DNA of 64,000 nt from Achromobacter sp. HZ34 (GTDB lineage: Bacteria; Pseudomonadota; Gammaproteobacteria; Burkholderiales; Burkholderiaceae_B), in contig NZ_NJIX01000003.1 of the NCBI RefSeq assembly GCF_002209485.1, positions 620,001 through 684,000 on the forward strand, read 5' to 3'. A program made the position numbers and the translations under genes. Below are positions 9,280 to 18,619 of this stretch, one piece after another. The notes under the pieces are model-generated. The model had not been told where the DNA came from. It ran no database searches and worked only from the letters and a program-made list of their open reading frames with translations. Numbering within the stretch: the stretch's first letter is position 1; each line of letters starts with the position of its first letter.

Positions 9280-10317
9280 ATGAATGCTCTCGATCCCGCC
9301 GTGGCCCACGCCGCGGCAACGCTGCAAGCCACGCAAGCCAGGACAGCGGCCGAGGCCGCCAGGGACGGCCGTGCCAAGGCCCGCCTGGAAGCCAACAAGC
9401 TGGCCAAGCGGCTGGCGCGCGAAACCACGCGCGCGATCTCCGACTACAACATGATCGAGGCGGGCGACCGCGTCATGGTCTGCCTGTCCGGCGGCAAGGA
9501 CTCCTACGGCATGCTCGACGTGCTGATGCGGCTGCGCGAACGGGCGCCCTTCCCTTTCGACCTGATCGCCGTCAACCTGGACCAGAAGCAGCCGGACTTC
9601 CCGGCCGACATCCTGCCCAATTACCTGCGTGACCTGGGCGTCCCCTTCCACATCGAAACGCGCGACACCTATTCGGTGGTCAAGCGCCTGGTACCGGAAG
9701 GCAAGACCATGTGCTCGCTATGCTCGCGCCTGCGCCGCGGCATCCTGTACCGCGTGGCTGACGAACTGGGCTGTACCAAGATCGCCCTGGGCCATCATCG
9801 CGATGACATCCTGGGCACGTTCTTCCTGAACATGTTCTATGGCGGCAAGCTCAAGGCCATGCCGCCGAAGCTGGTCTCCGACGACGGCCGCCACACCATC
9901 ATCCGCCCGCTGGCCTATATCGAGGAGTCCGACCTCGCGGCTTATGCGGTGGAAAAGAACTTCCCCATCATTCCCTGCAACCTGTGCGGCACGCAGGAAA
10001 ACCTCAAGCGCAAGGAAGTCGGACGCATGCTGAGGGAGTGGGATCGCAAATATCCGGGGCGGTCGTGGAGTGTTTTCAACGCCCTGGCCAGCGTGGCACC
10101 ATCGCATCTGATGGACCGCCAGCTGTTCGATTTCGCCGGCCTGCGCCCCACCGGCCAGCCCGACGCGAACGGCGACACGGCCTTCGACCTGGAAGATCCG
10201 GTGGACGGCCTGGATGGCGGCGAGCAAGGCGGCGATGGCTGCGCGGCGCCGGCACCGCAGGACGCCCAACAGAGCGGCCCGCGCGAAACACCGCTGTCCT
10301 TCGTCAGGTTCGAATGA
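9280..10317 (+). CDS. ttcA: tRNA 2-thiocytidine(32) synthetase
   Basis: This is an ATP- and iron-sulfur-dependent enzyme that thiolates cytidine 32 in tRNA. The PP-loop SGGKDS is at residues 70-75. Two Cys pairs follow: CSLC (Cys145, Cys148) and CNLC (Cys233, Cys236). They supply the cluster ligands and catalytic cysteine of the TtcA family. The closing part, [16 protein letters not shown], is typical. At 345 residues it is slightly long because of a Gly/Asp/Gln-rich tail of about 55 residues, which ends in LSFVRFE. Confidence 0.96.
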   Translation: MNALDPAVAHAAATLQATQARTAAEAARDGRAKARLEANKLAKRLARETTRAISDYNMIEAGDRVMVCLSGGKDSYGMLDVLMRLRERAPFPFDLIAVNLDQKQPDFPADILPNYLRDLGVPFHIETRDTYSVVKRLVPEGKTMCSLCSRLRRGILYRVADELGCTKIALGHHRDDILGTFFLNMFYGGKLKAMPPKLVSDDGRHTIIRPLAYIEESDLAAYAVEKNFPIIPCNLCGTQENLKRKEVGRMLREWDRKYPGRSWSVFNALASVAPSHLMDRQLFDFAGLRPTGQPDANGDTAFDLEDPVDGLDGGEQGGDGCAAPAPQDAQQSGPRETPLSFVRFE

Positions 10318-10383
10318 ATCGATTGGGCGCGGGGGCCCGCCAAGGCGCCGTCTGGGCACCCTGACCCGTGGGGCGCGGCCCCG

Positions 10384-10956
10384 TCAGGTGCCTTCCCACT
10401 GCGGCCTGGGCACCGCGATACCGAACAGGTCCAGCACGCGCGCCACGGTCTGGTCGACCATTTCCTCGATCGAGGACGGCTTGAAATAGAAGGCCGGCAG
10501 GGGCGGAAACACGATGCCGCCCATTTCGGTGACGGCCGTCATATTGCGCAGGTGCGCCAGGTTATAAGGCGTTTCCCGCACCATCATCACCAGGCGGCGC
10601 CGCTCCTTGAGCGTGACATCGGCCGCGCGCGTGATCAGGTTGTCGGAAAGCCCCACGGCCACCGCCGCCAACGTACGCATCGAGCACGGCACGATCACCA
10701 TGCCGGCGGTGGTGAACGCGCCGCTGGCCAGCGTAGCCCCGACATCGCGCACGCTGTAGGCGTGGTCCGCCAGTGCGTGCAGCGCCTGTCGGCTCATGTC
10801 CAGCTCATGCTTGGCGTTGAGCACGCCTGAAGCCGACACCACCAGATGCGACTCGACATCGTCGACCTCCTGCAATGCCTGCAGCAGGCGCACCGCGTAC
10901 AGCGAACCGGTGGCGCCGGTCACGCCGACCACCAGCCGGCGCTTGGGCTGCGTCAC
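10384..10956 (-). CDS. ubiX: Flavin prenyltransferase
   Basis: This enzyme makes the prenylated FMN cofactor used by the UbiD decarboxylase in ubiquinone synthesis. The 190-residue protein begins with the FMN-binding GVTGATGSLYAVRLL. It continues with MVIVPCSMRTLAAVAVGLSDNLITRAADV, characteristic of UbiX/Pad1, here shown in parts. The C-terminal PLPAFYFKP is also family-typical. The start overlaps the stop of grxD by 4 bases (ATGA), so the two are translationally coupled. Confidence 0.95.
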   Translation of the reverse strand: MTQPKRRLVVGVTGATGSLYAVRLLQALQEVDDVESHLVVSASGVLNAKHELDMSRQALHALADHAYSVRDVGATLASGAFTTAGMVIVPCSMRTLAAVAVGLSDNLITRAADVTLKERRRLVMMVRETPYNLAHLRNMTAVTEMGGIVFPPLPAFYFKPSSIEEMVDQTVARVLDLFGIAVPRPQWEGT

Positions 10957-11279
10957 GCAGTGGCTCCCGCTTCTTCGAGCATCTTCTTCAGTTCACCGCT
11001 TTCGTTCAGTTCGGTCATGATGTCCGAACCGCCGACGAACTCACCGGCGATGTACAGCTGGGGAATCGTCGGCCAGCTGGAAAACGTCTTGATGCCCTGG
11101 CGGACTTCGTCGTCTTCCAGCACGTTGACGGTGACCAGCTTCTTCACGCCACAGCCCTTGAGCAGCTGGATGGCGCGGCCGGAAAAACCGCATTGCGGGA
11201 ACTGCGCGGTACCCTTCATGAACAGCACTACGGGGTGCTGGGTGACGGTTTCACGCAGGAATTCTTGAACGTCGCTCAT
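10953..11279 (-). CDS. grxD: Monothiol glutaredoxin
   Basis: This is an iron-sulfur carrier and assembly glutaredoxin of the Grx4 class. The 108-residue protein has the monothiol active site CGFS preceded by PQ. The glutathione-binding segments WPTIPQLYIAGEFVGGSDI and VLEDDEVRQGIK are present. It lies between prmC and ubiX on the minus strand and ends in a 4-base overlap with ubiX. Its place after hemA-prfA-prmC is common in beta-proteobacteria. Confidence 0.96.
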   Translation of the reverse strand: MSDVQEFLRETVTQHPVVLFMKGTAQFPQCGFSGRAIQLLKGCGVKKLVTVNVLEDDEVRQGIKTFSSWPTIPQLYIAGEFVGGSDIMTELNESGELKKMLEEAGATA

Positions 11280-11351
11280 GGTTCACTCGCTGGGCCGGAA
11301 GGCCCGTATGAAAAAAATGGGGTCTTGGGATAAAACTACCGAATGGCCTGA

Positions 11352-12164
11352 TTATAGGTACCCGCCGGAAATTCGCTCGATACCGGCCAGGTCGCGCCGG
11401 CTGTCGACGCCGCGCAAGCCGGCCTGCTGCAGCAAGCCGCGCACCGCGGACGCCTGGTCCCAGCCATGCTCGACCCACAGGGCGCCGCCCGGTTTCAGGT
11501 GATCGGGCGCCCCGGCGATGATGGTACGCAGGGCCTGCAGGCCGTCGGCATCGTCGGTCAGGGCCTGGCGGGGCTCGAAGCGCAAGTCACCCTGTTCAAG
11601 ATGGGGGTCCTGGCGGGAAATATAAGGGGGGTTGGAAACGATCAGGTCGAATTTCTTCACGGCCGTCAGGGCCTGGTACCAATCACCCGGGGAAAAATGC
11701 ACCCGAGCCTTCAGCTTGATCGAGTTCTCGGCCGCCACCTTCAGCGCGGCCAGGCTGTAATCGGTCGCCAGCACCGCCACGTCGGGGCGGGCCAGCGCGA
11801 TGGAAATGGCGATGGCGCCGCTGCCCGTCCCCATGTCCAGCACCGACAGCGAGTCGAAGCCCTTCAGCCATTCCAGCCCGGTTTCCACCAGCAGCTCGGT
11901 TTCCGGCCGGGGGATCAGCACATCCGGCCCCACCTTGAAGGAATGGCCCATGAATTCACGTTCGCCCAGCAGGTAGGCGATGGGCTCGCCGGCCGCGCGG
12001 CGCGCCGCCAGCACGGTGTAGGCGCGCACGGCCTGGGCCGGCAGCGGGTCGGTGTCGTGCGCCAGGATCCAGCTGCGCGGCTTCTGCAAGACGTACTCCA
12101 GCAGCATGCGCGCTTCCAGCCGGGGCAGCCCGGCGGCAAACAGGATGTCCTTGGCGGTGGCCAC
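11352..12164 (-). CDS. prmC: Release-factor glutamine N5-methyltransferase
   Basis: This enzyme methylates the glutamine of the GGQ motif in RF1 and RF2, using S-adenosylmethionine. The 270-residue protein has the SAM-binding motif VLDMGTGSGAIAISIAL and the diagnostic NPPYI glutamine-amide binding motif. An N-terminal helical domain (about 1-80) is usual in this family. It starts immediately after the prfA stop (one base apart), so it is paired with its own substrate gene. Confidence 0.96.
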   Translation of the reverse strand: MATAKDILFAAGLPRLEARMLLEYVLQKPRSWILAHDTDPLPAQAVRAYTVLAARRAAGEPIAYLLGEREFMGHSFKVGPDVLIPRPETELLVETGLEWLKGFDSLSVLDMGTGSGAIAISIALARPDVAVLATDYSLAALKVAAENSIKLKARVHFSPGDWYQALTAVKKFDLIVSNPPYISRQDPHLEQGDLRFEPRQALTDDADGLQALRTIIAGAPDHLKPGGALWVEHGWDQASAVRGLLQQAGLRGVDSRRDLAGIERISGGYL

Positions 12165-13244
12165 TCAGTCCTCGCCCAGCGTGGCCAGCAGCTCGGCCTG
12201 GTGTTCGGCGATCAGGGCGCGGACCAGCTCGTCCAGGTCGCCTTCCATGATCTGCAGCAGCTTGTACAAAGTCAGGTTGATGCGGTGGTCGGTCAGCCGG
12301 CCCTGCGGGAAGTTGTAGGTACGGATGCGCTCGGAACGGTCGCCGCTGCCGATCAGGCTCTTGCGCTGCGCCGCCTCCTTGCTTTGCCGCTCGCGCAATT
12401 CCTTGTCGCGCAGACGGGCCACCAGCACCTGCATGGCCTTGTCCTTGTTGCGGTGCTGGGAGCGATCATCCTGGCATTCCACCACCAGCCCGGTCGGCAA
12501 GTGGGTGATGCGGACCGCGGAATCGGTCTTGTTGATGTGCTGGCCGCCCGCGCCGCTGGCACGGAAGGTGTCGATACGCAGGTCGGCCGGGTTGATGACG
12601 ATGTCGGTCATCTCGTCGGCTTCCGGCATCACCGCCACGGTGCAGGCCGAGGTATGGATACGGCCTTGGGCTTCGGTGGCCGGCACGCGCTGCACCCGGT
12701 GGCCGCCGGATTCGAACTTCAGGCGGCCGTAGGCGCCGTCACCGTCGATGCGGACGATGACTTCCTTGTAGCCGCCCAGTTCCGACGCGCTTTCCGACAT
12801 CAGCTCGACTTTCCAGCCCACGCGTTCGGCGTAGCGCGTGTACATGCGCAGCAGATCGCCGGCGAACAGCGCGCTTTCGTCGCCGCCGGTACCGGCGCGG
12901 ATTTCCAGGAACAGGCTGCGGCCGTCGTCCGGATCGCGCGGCAATAGCAGCAGTTGCAGCGAAGCGCCCAGCTCCTCGATCCTGGCCTTGGCGCTCTTGA
13001 TCTCGTCCTCGGCCATGGCCTTCATTTCCGGGTCGGCCAGCAGTTCCTGCGCGGTGGCCAGATCGTCCTCGGCGCGGGTGTAGACGGCGAAACCCTGCAC
13101 CACCGGTTCGATTTCCGCGCGCTCGCGCGAAAGCTTGCGGAAGCGGTCCATATCGGAAGCGGCATCCGGCTCGGCGAGCAGGGCATCCAGCTCGATCAAC
13201 CGCCTGGACAATTGCTCCAGGCGTTCTCGCATGGAAGATTTCAT
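12165..13244 (-). CDS. prfA: Peptide chain release factor 1
   Basis: This factor ends translation at UAA and UAG. The 359-residue protein has the catalytic GGQ loop in [16 protein letters not shown]. The stop-codon recognition tripeptide PAT is in [15 protein letters not shown], which marks RF1 and not RF2. The N-terminal coiled domain and the FEIRAG-type segment [18 protein letters not shown] fit. Translation may start at the ATG used here or four codons later. It is second in the hemA-prfA-prmC order. Confidence 0.97.
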   Translation of the reverse strand: MKSSMRERLEQLSRRLIELDALLAEPDAASDMDRFRKLSRERAEIEPVVQGFAVYTRAEDDLATAQELLADPEMKAMAEDEIKSAKARIEELGASLQLLLLPRDPDDGRSLFLEIRAGTGGDESALFAGDLLRMYTRYAERVGWKVELMSESASELGGYKEVIVRIDGDGAYGRLKFESGGHRVQRVPATEAQGRIHTSACTVAVMPEADEMTDIVINPADLRIDTFRASGAGGQHINKTDSAVRITHLPTGLVVECQDDRSQHRNKDKAMQVLVARLRDKELRERQSKEAAQRKSLIGSGDRSERIRTYNFPQGRLTDHRINLTLYKLLQIMEGDLDELVRALIAEHQAELLATLGED

Positions 13245-13325
13245 AGGTCAGCGCAGAAAGGAAACGGGAAAATGAAGGCGCGGACCTGAACGGCCGCGCC
13301 GGCGGCGAGCACGCGACGAGAGTCG

Positions 13326-14600
13326 CTAACGCCGATTGTCGCGGCCGGGGAAGAGGCGCGGCACCATGGCCAACAGCTGCGTGCGGTCTTCACCTTCGCT
13401 GCGGTTCAGTGCGGCCAACGGCGCGTGAAGGTACTTCTGTGTCAGGGCGTGGGCCAGTTGTTCCAGCACCGCCTCGGGGGACTCGCCGCGCGCCAGCAGG
13501 CGGCGGGCGCGGTCCAGTTCGGCCGCGCGCACGTCGTCGGCGGCCGCATGCAGGTCCTGGATCACCGGCACCACGGCGCGGGTCTCAAGCCAATGCATGA
13601 AATTCTGCACGCGGTCTTCGATGATGGATTCGGCCTGCACGACGGCGGCGCGGCGTGCGTCGGTGCCGCTCTGCACCACGCGGCCCAGGTCATCGACGGA
13701 ATACAGGTAGACGTCGTCCAGGCGGCCCACTTCGGGTTCGATGTCGCGCGGCACGGCCAGATCGATCATGACGATGGGGCGGTGGCGGCGCTGGCGCGTA
13801 GCCCTTTCCACCATCCCCAGGCCGAGGATGGGCAGTGAGCTTGCCGTACAGGACACGATGACGTCGAATTCCGCCAGGCGGTCCGGCAGGTCGGCCAGTT
13901 TCATGGTGCCGGCGCCGAAGCGTCCGGCCAGGGTTTCGGCGCGCTCGGCGGTGCGATTGGCCACCACCATGTCGCGCGGCTTCTGGGCGGCGAAGTGGGT
14001 AGCACAGAGTTCTATCATTTCGCCCGCGCCGATGAACAGCGTGCGGGCTTCAGACATATTGCCGAACACGCGTTCGGCCAGGCGCACCGCGGCGGCGGCC
14101 ATGGACACCGATTCGGCGCCGATGGCGGTTTGCGAGCGCACTTCCTTGGCGACCGAGAACGTGCGCTGGAACAGTTGGTGCAGCAGCGTGCCCAGCGAGC
14201 CGGCTTCACCGGCGGCGCGCACGGCGTCCTTCATCTGGCCGACGATCTGGGTTTCGCCCAGCACCATGGAATCGAGACCGCTGGCGACGCGGAAGGCGTG
14301 GCGCACGGCGCCATCCTGCTGGTGGCGATACAGGTGCGGCTGCAGGTCGACGGCCCGCAGGCGATTGACGTCGGCCAGCCATGCGGGCAATTGCTCGGCG
14401 ACCAGCGGGTCGGCCGCGCAATAGACCTCGGTGCGATTACAGGTAGACAGAATGGCCGCTTCGCGCACCCTGCCGCCGAAGGCGCTACGCAGGCCATCGA
14501 GGGCGGGACGCAACAGATCGACGGGCATCGACACGCGCTCGCGCACCGAAACCGGAGCGGAGGTGTGATTCAGGCCGAAAGTAAGAACGTCTACCGACAT
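13326..14600 (-). CDS. hemA: Glutamyl-tRNA reductase
   Basis: This is the first committed step of C5-pathway haem synthesis, reducing glutamyl-tRNA to glutamate-1-semialdehyde. The 424-residue protein has the nucleophilic cysteine in [10 protein letters not shown] and the core [14 protein letters not shown]. The NADPH domain contains [17 protein letters not shown]-terminal dimerisation helix is present. The gene heads the hemA-prfA-prmC-grxD-ubiX run. Confidence 0.97.
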   Translation of the reverse strand: MSVDVLTFGLNHTSAPVSVRERVSMPVDLLRPALDGLRSAFGGRVREAAILSTCNRTEVYCAADPLVAEQLPAWLADVNRLRAVDLQPHLYRHQQDGAVRHAFRVASGLDSMVLGETQIVGQMKDAVRAAGEAGSLGTLLHQLFQRTFSVAKEVRSQTAIGAESVSMAAAAVRLAERVFGNMSEARTLFIGAGEMIELCATHFAAQKPRDMVVANRTAERAETLAGRFGAGTMKLADLPDRLAEFDVIVSCTASSLPILGLGMVERATRQRRHRPIVMIDLAVPRDIEPEVGRLDDVYLYSVDDLGRVVQSGTDARRAAVVQAESIIEDRVQNFMHWLETRAVVPVIQDLHAAADDVRAAELDRARRLLARGESPEAVLEQLAHALTQKYLHAPLAALNRSEGEDRTQLLAMVPRLFPGRDNRR

Positions 14601-14834
14601 TTGTGCGAAATCCGCGCGCTATGCGGACTGGGGGGAGGGCCGGGCGTGGTGGAACCGGGTGGATCGCCAGACGCGGGGCTCCCAGGGCGAGACGATTATA
14701 GCGCTTGGCGTAAAAATGACAGATTGCGACGCAGGCCAGGTGAGCAATAAGTGCGCAACCTTTAATTTTGCTCAACTTTTCTGCTTTCCGGTCAGCACGG
14801 ATTCAAAAAATTGTGTATAGTTGCGGACTTCGTT
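14601..14834. other. Intergenic region between hemA and tRNA-Phe
   Basis: The genes on either side are divergent. No gene is seen. An A/T-rich part at 14755-14822 directly precedes the tRNA and probably holds its promoter (for example TGTATAGT at 14813-14820). Confidence 0.45.
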
Positions 14835-14910
14835 GGCCTGGTAGCTCAGTCGGTAGAGCAGAGGATTGAAAATCCTTGTGTCGGTGGTTCGATTCCGCCC
14901 CAGGCCACCA
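14835..14910 (+). tRNA. tRNA-Phe (GAA)
   Basis: The 76-base cloverleaf has a 7-bp acceptor stem GGCCTGG / CCAGGCC, a D-arm containing TAGCTCAGTCGGTAGAGCA, and an anticodon stem GAGGA/TCCTT around the loop TTGAAAA (anticodon GAA). The T-arm contains GGTTCGATTCC. CCA is encoded. All stems pair, and this is a normal bacterial tRNA-Phe. Confidence 0.97.
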
Positions 14911-14920
14911 AAGATTTCCA

Positions 14921-14948
14921 AAACGCCCAGCTTCGGCTGGGCGTTTTT
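14921..14948 (+). terminator. Rho-independent terminator of tRNA-Phe
   Basis: An 8-bp stem CGCCCAGC / GCTGGGCG with a TTCG tetraloop is followed by five T residues, 10 bases after the tRNA CCA. Confidence 0.93.
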
Positions 14949-15320
14949 CATTTGTGGTTCGGGTGGGCTCGGTTGAGCCAGGGGCAGTTCTCGAATCTTG
15001 GCTATGAGCCCCGCTGACAACATTCGCCCTTGTGCGCGACCGCCTCAACGGCATTGATGTGGGGCCCGCGCCTGTGCCCGTGTCGCTGAGCCTGGCCACG
15101 AGCGCATCCCCTTTCTCCGGACGGAAACGCGTCGTCGCCGCATAAATATTGCGACCGACTGCGCGAAGCTGGAGCGCGCAAAGTGCGGTCTATCGTGCTG
15201 TCAGCTGGGTGCAACCCCGGCGCGTTCCGATTGGATGGCCAGCACGGGCTTGATTTGAGCGGTGAAGGCTGAGCAGAAGCGACAGGCAAGCGCCAAGGAT
15301 GAAGAGAAATACTGTGCCGA
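14949..15320. other. Intergenic region between tRNA-Phe and tctC
   Basis: This 372-base stretch has no convincing gene. It was searched by eye for a duplicated tRNA 3' end or an integrase fragment, and none was seen. No obvious terminator for the minus-strand tct operon was found either. Confidence 0.4.
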
Positions 15321-16322
15321 TCACGACGGCTTGATCAAGTCCTTATACTTGGCCAGCGTGTCGAAGCTGACCTGCATGATGCGCGTGGTCTCTTCTTCAC
15401 CGACCCAGTCGTTGCCCATCCTGTTATCAGCCAGGAACTTCTTGAAGCCGTCGTCGGCCATGGTGGCCCGATAGGCAGCGACAAACTTCGCGTAGTCGTC
15501 CGGGTGCTGGGCCTTGAACTCGGCCCGGTAAACGAACGAGCGCACCGAGCCGGGAATGATGGGCACTGAGGTGTGATAGTCGGCCAGCACTTCGTTGATC
15601 GGCGGCACATCGTAATCGGGTCGGCGATGGTCGAGAAACAACGCCAGCGGGCGGATGAAATCCTTGATGAAGTCTGCCCCTTCGACCTGGCCGATATTGA
15701 AGTCGATCTGGCCGCCGGCCAGCGCAGTGCGCATCGCGCCGGCGCCGTCGAAGGTGACTATGCGTATTGCCTCGGGTTTCAGACCCAGTGCGTCGAGCAA
15801 GGCCATCGTGGTGATATGGCCCACCGAGCCGAAATCGACGCCGGTGGAAATCTTGCCCGGGCTGGCCTTGATCGCGTCGATAAGCTCCTTGGCGGTTTTC
15901 CACGGGCGATCCTTCGGCACCAGCAGGACGGTATCGTCTTTCCACTGCGCGTTCACGAAGGTCATGTCGGACAGTTTGTAAGGCGCGTTGGTGACCAGGA
16001 TGTTGACGGGAATGAAGGGCGTTGCCGGCGTCAGCATCACGGTATAGCCGTCGGCGGGTTGATGCATGAACCAGGTGGTGCCGATCATGCCGCCAGCGCC
16101 CGCCCGGTCGACGACCTGGACCGGCTTGCCAAGATACTTCGGCATGTACTGTGCAAAGCCGCGCGCCATGCGATCGGCGCTGCCGCCGACATCGAACGGC
16201 GTGAGTATGGTGAGCGGGCGACGCGGCCAGCCATCGTCGGCGGCAAACGCGGTGCGCGTCAGCGCGGGAGCCGCCAGCGCCGCGATGCTGCTGGCCAGAA
16301 AGCTTCTGCGGTTGATTGTCAT
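15321..16322 (-). CDS. tctC: Tripartite tricarboxylate transporter substrate-binding protein (Bug/TctC)
   Basis: This is a periplasmic binding protein that captures a carboxylate and delivers it to TctAB. The 333-residue mature-type protein has the Bug-family pattern, with FDVGGSADRMARGFAQYM near the start and AGAGGMIGTTWFM. The start MTINRRSFLASS was chosen because GGAGGAG lies 6 bases upstream. It contains a twin-arginine motif (RRSFLA) followed by a hydrophobic stretch and an AFA cleavage site, so Tat export is possible. It is the last gene of the operon. Confidence 0.93.
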   Translation of the reverse strand: MTINRRSFLASSIAALAAPALTRTAFAADDGWPRRPLTILTPFDVGGSADRMARGFAQYMPKYLGKPVQVVDRAGAGGMIGTTWFMHQPADGYTVMLTPATPFIPVNILVTNAPYKLSDMTFVNAQWKDDTVLLVPKDRPWKTAKELIDAIKASPGKISTGVDFGSVGHITTMALLDALGLKPEAIRIVTFDGAGAMRTALAGGQIDFNIGQVEGADFIKDFIRPLALFLDHRRPDYDVPPINEVLADYHTSVPIIPGSVRSFVYRAEFKAQHPDDYAKFVAAYRATMADDGFKKFLADNRMGNDWVGEEETTRIMQVSFDTLAKYKDLIKPS

Positions 16323-16409
16323 GGTCTCCTCCATCATATTCAGCGAACTGCCGATTTTTCATGGGTGGGGCCTGCCGATTCGCTGGCCCATCCTTGAGCA
16401 CGGCCGGCG

Positions 16410-17927
16410 CTAATGCGTGTCGCCGAGCACCGCGGCGCGCGTGCGGCGCTTGAGGCGATCGCGCAGCAGCGGCCAGGCCAGCGACACAATCAGCAGTCCC
16501 AGTAGTACCAATGCGATCGGCCGCGTCAGGAAGTAGTGCAGGTCGCCGCCGCTCATTTGATAGCTGCGCAGCAAGGCGCCCTCGGTCTCGCGTCCAAGCA
16601 GCATGCCCACCACCATCGCCGCAACCGGGTAATCGAAGCGCTGCATCAGCCAGCCGATCACCGCGAAAACGCCCAGCGTGAGCGGCCCCGCCAGGTTCTG
16701 CGCCAGAGCGTAGCTGCCTATCACCGCCAGTCCCAGCACGATCGGCACCAGCATGCGGAGGCGCACCTTGACGGTGAAACCAGCGATGTAGATGAACCCG
16801 AACCCGAGCACGCCAAGGAAAAAGACTTGCGCCAGGCTGGATAGAATCACCGCGTAGACCAGATCCTTGTGGTCGCGCATGAAAGCTGGGCCGCCAGTGA
16901 TGTTATGCATGCCAAACGCAATCAGCATCACCGCGGTGGCACCGCCCGTCGGAATGCCCAGCGCGAGCAGCGTGGCCATCGAGCCGCCCTCGGAGCTGGC
17001 ATTGGCCGACTCTGCCGCGACGATGCCACGCGGGTCACCCTTGCCGAAACGCTCCGGGTCGCGCGCGGCGCGGCGTGCTTCGGAATACGAGAGCAGATTG
17101 GCGATCGCATGGCCGCCGGGCAACACGCCGATGCCGGTGCCCAGCAAGGCGCCGCGCAATACCGTGCCGGGATGCCGGAAGGTTTCGACGATGCCGGCCA
17201 GGATGCGGCGACCGTCAACGCGCCGGCGGGTCGCGTCGTCGACGATGTAGTCCCGCCCCACCAGATTGAACAACTCGGCGGCCGCGAACAATCCGACGAT
17301 CGCCGGTACCAGCGGAACGCCGTCGAGCAGGTCCGACATGCCGAAGGTGCCGCGCGCGGCACCTTGAGCGCTCATGCCCACCGTGCCCAGCAGCAGGCCG
17401 AACACCCCCGCCAGCAGGCCACGCGCCAGATGTCGGCCGCGCAGGCGCGCTATCAGCGCCAGGCCCCATAGCGACACGACCAGCATTTCGGGCGGGCCCA
17501 GCTTCATCGAGAAATTGGCAATAGGCTCGGCCAGCGCAAGCAGGATCAGATAGGCCAGGAACTGCCCCAGGCAGGAAGAGCACAAGGCCAGCCCAAGCGC
17601 CTCATTGTGCTTGCCGGCCTGCGCCATCGGAAAGCCGTCGAAAGTGGTACCGACCGCTGCTGCCGACCCGGGCACATTCAACAGCACGGCCGGGATTGCC
17701 ACGCCGAACAAGGCGCCGCCATACATCGCCGTCATGAAAATCAGCGCCTGCAGGAAATCCATGTAGGGGATCAATGGCAGGCAGATCGCCAAAGCCATCG
17801 ACGTGGTCAGGCCTGGCACGGCATGCACCGTCAGGCCGATCAGGATGCCGGGTACGATGACCAGCCAGGGTTGCCAAGAGTGCCCAAGCATCTGCAGAGC
17901 GGACAACAGGGCGTGCATGTCGATCAT
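16410..17927 (-). CDS. tctA: Tripartite tricarboxylate transporter large membrane subunit
   Basis: This is the main membrane subunit of a TTT-family secondary transporter. The 505-residue protein has about 10-12 membrane segments. Family motifs include the Gly-rich LLNVPGSAAAVGTTFDGFPMA near residue 60-80, given in parts, and NASSEGGSMATLLALGIPTG. The start MIDMHALLSAL has GAGG 6 bases upstream and overlaps the tctB stop as ATGA. An open frame extends further upstream but runs through tctB and is not used. Confidence 0.95.
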   Translation of the reverse strand: MIDMHALLSALQMLGHSWQPWLVIVPGILIGLTVHAVPGLTTSMALAICLPLIPYMDFLQALIFMTAMYGGALFGVAIPAVLLNVPGSAAAVGTTFDGFPMAQAGKHNEALGLALCSSCLGQFLAYLILLALAEPIANFSMKLGPPEMLVVSLWGLALIARLRGRHLARGLLAGVFGLLLGTVGMSAQGAARGTFGMSDLLDGVPLVPAIVGLFAAAELFNLVGRDYIVDDATRRRVDGRRILAGIVETFRHPGTVLRGALLGTGIGVLPGGHAIANLLSYSEARRAARDPERFGKGDPRGIVAAESANASSEGGSMATLLALGIPTGGATAVMLIAFGMHNITGGPAFMRDHKDLVYAVILSSLAQVFFLGVLGFGFIYIAGFTVKVRLRMLVPIVLGLAVIGSYALAQNLAGPLTLGVFAVIGWLMQRFDYPVAAMVVGMLLGRETEGALLRSYQMSGGDLHYFLTRPIALVLLGLLIVSLAWPLLRDRLKRRTRAAVLGDTH

Positions 17928-18580
17928 GAGTTGCCTCGGAAGAACATCAGTGGCAGCGGGGTGTAGAGCAGTTGGGTAAAGCAGTAAAGCACCAGTGCGC
18001 AGAACAGCAGCGGCACGCCAAGCAGCACCCAGAGACGGCGCTCGCCGGTGAACAGCAGCATGGCCGCGATGTAGGCGAAGCAGGCGATGTCGAAACCGAG
18101 TGTCGGGCCGACAATCACGAAGGCGAGCAGCATCGCCATCGTGACGGCGATCCTGCTCGCCATGCCGGGCTTGAGCGGGTTGCGTCCAGTGGCGAGGGTA
18201 AAACCGCGGGCGGGAACGCTTTGGGGAGGGACGCGCTTGAAGCACTTCAGCGCGATCACAACGTACAACACCAGGGCGCCGACCACGGCGGGCACGATCA
18301 GGATCAGGTTGGTGATGGTTTTCTGCGCGCGCCAGGCGTCCACGCCATACCAGGCGCACCACGCCACGATCGCTGTGACAAAACCCAGATGAGCCAGATC
18401 GACGCCGTAGCGCTGTCCGCCGATCGAGAAAGTCCGCATGGTGTGCATGACCGGCGTGGATGGCGCCTCAGGCTCACTGCTCGCGCCGGGCATGGTCAAC
18501 AGGCCTTGAGCGCCATCCGTGGTGCCCGAGTGGGGCTCTGCGTCGGTCGTGCCGCGCGGATTGGTATTGTTTGACAGCAT
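17924..18580 (-). CDS. tctB: Tripartite tricarboxylate transporter small membrane subunit
   Basis: The 218-residue protein has a 45-residue polar N-terminal extension and then four predicted membrane segments (for example LGFVTAIVAWCAWYG, VVGALVLYVVIAL, IAVTMAMLLAFVIVG and LLGVPLLFCALVLYCF). This is the TctB topology. Sequence is weakly conserved in this family, so the identification also depends on tctA directly downstream with a 4-base overlap. The polar N-terminus is longer than usual. Confidence 0.88.
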   Translation of the reverse strand: MLSNNTNPRGTTDAEPHSGTTDGAQGLLTMPGASSEPEAPSTPVMHTMRTFSIGGQRYGVDLAHLGFVTAIVAWCAWYGVDAWRAQKTITNLILIVPAVVGALVLYVVIALKCFKRVPPQSVPARGFTLATGRNPLKPGMASRIAVTMAMLLAFVIVGPTLGFDIACFAYIAAMLLFTGERRLWVLLGVPLLFCALVLYCFTQLLYTPLPLMFFRGNS

Positions 18581-18619
18581 TGTCTCCCTGCTTTCAGGCT
18601 GGTGGGTCCCAAGTCTTCG

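Noticed and set aside
11466-12947. 493-codon plus-strand frame across prmC and prfA
   Set aside because: It lies antisense to two clearly identified genes and has the Gly/Gln/Arg/His composition typical of shadow frames.
16410-18362. 650-residue version of TctA
   Set aside because: The extra N-terminal 140 residues are read through the tctB gene in another frame. The TctA start with a ribosome site and ATGA overlap is at 17927.
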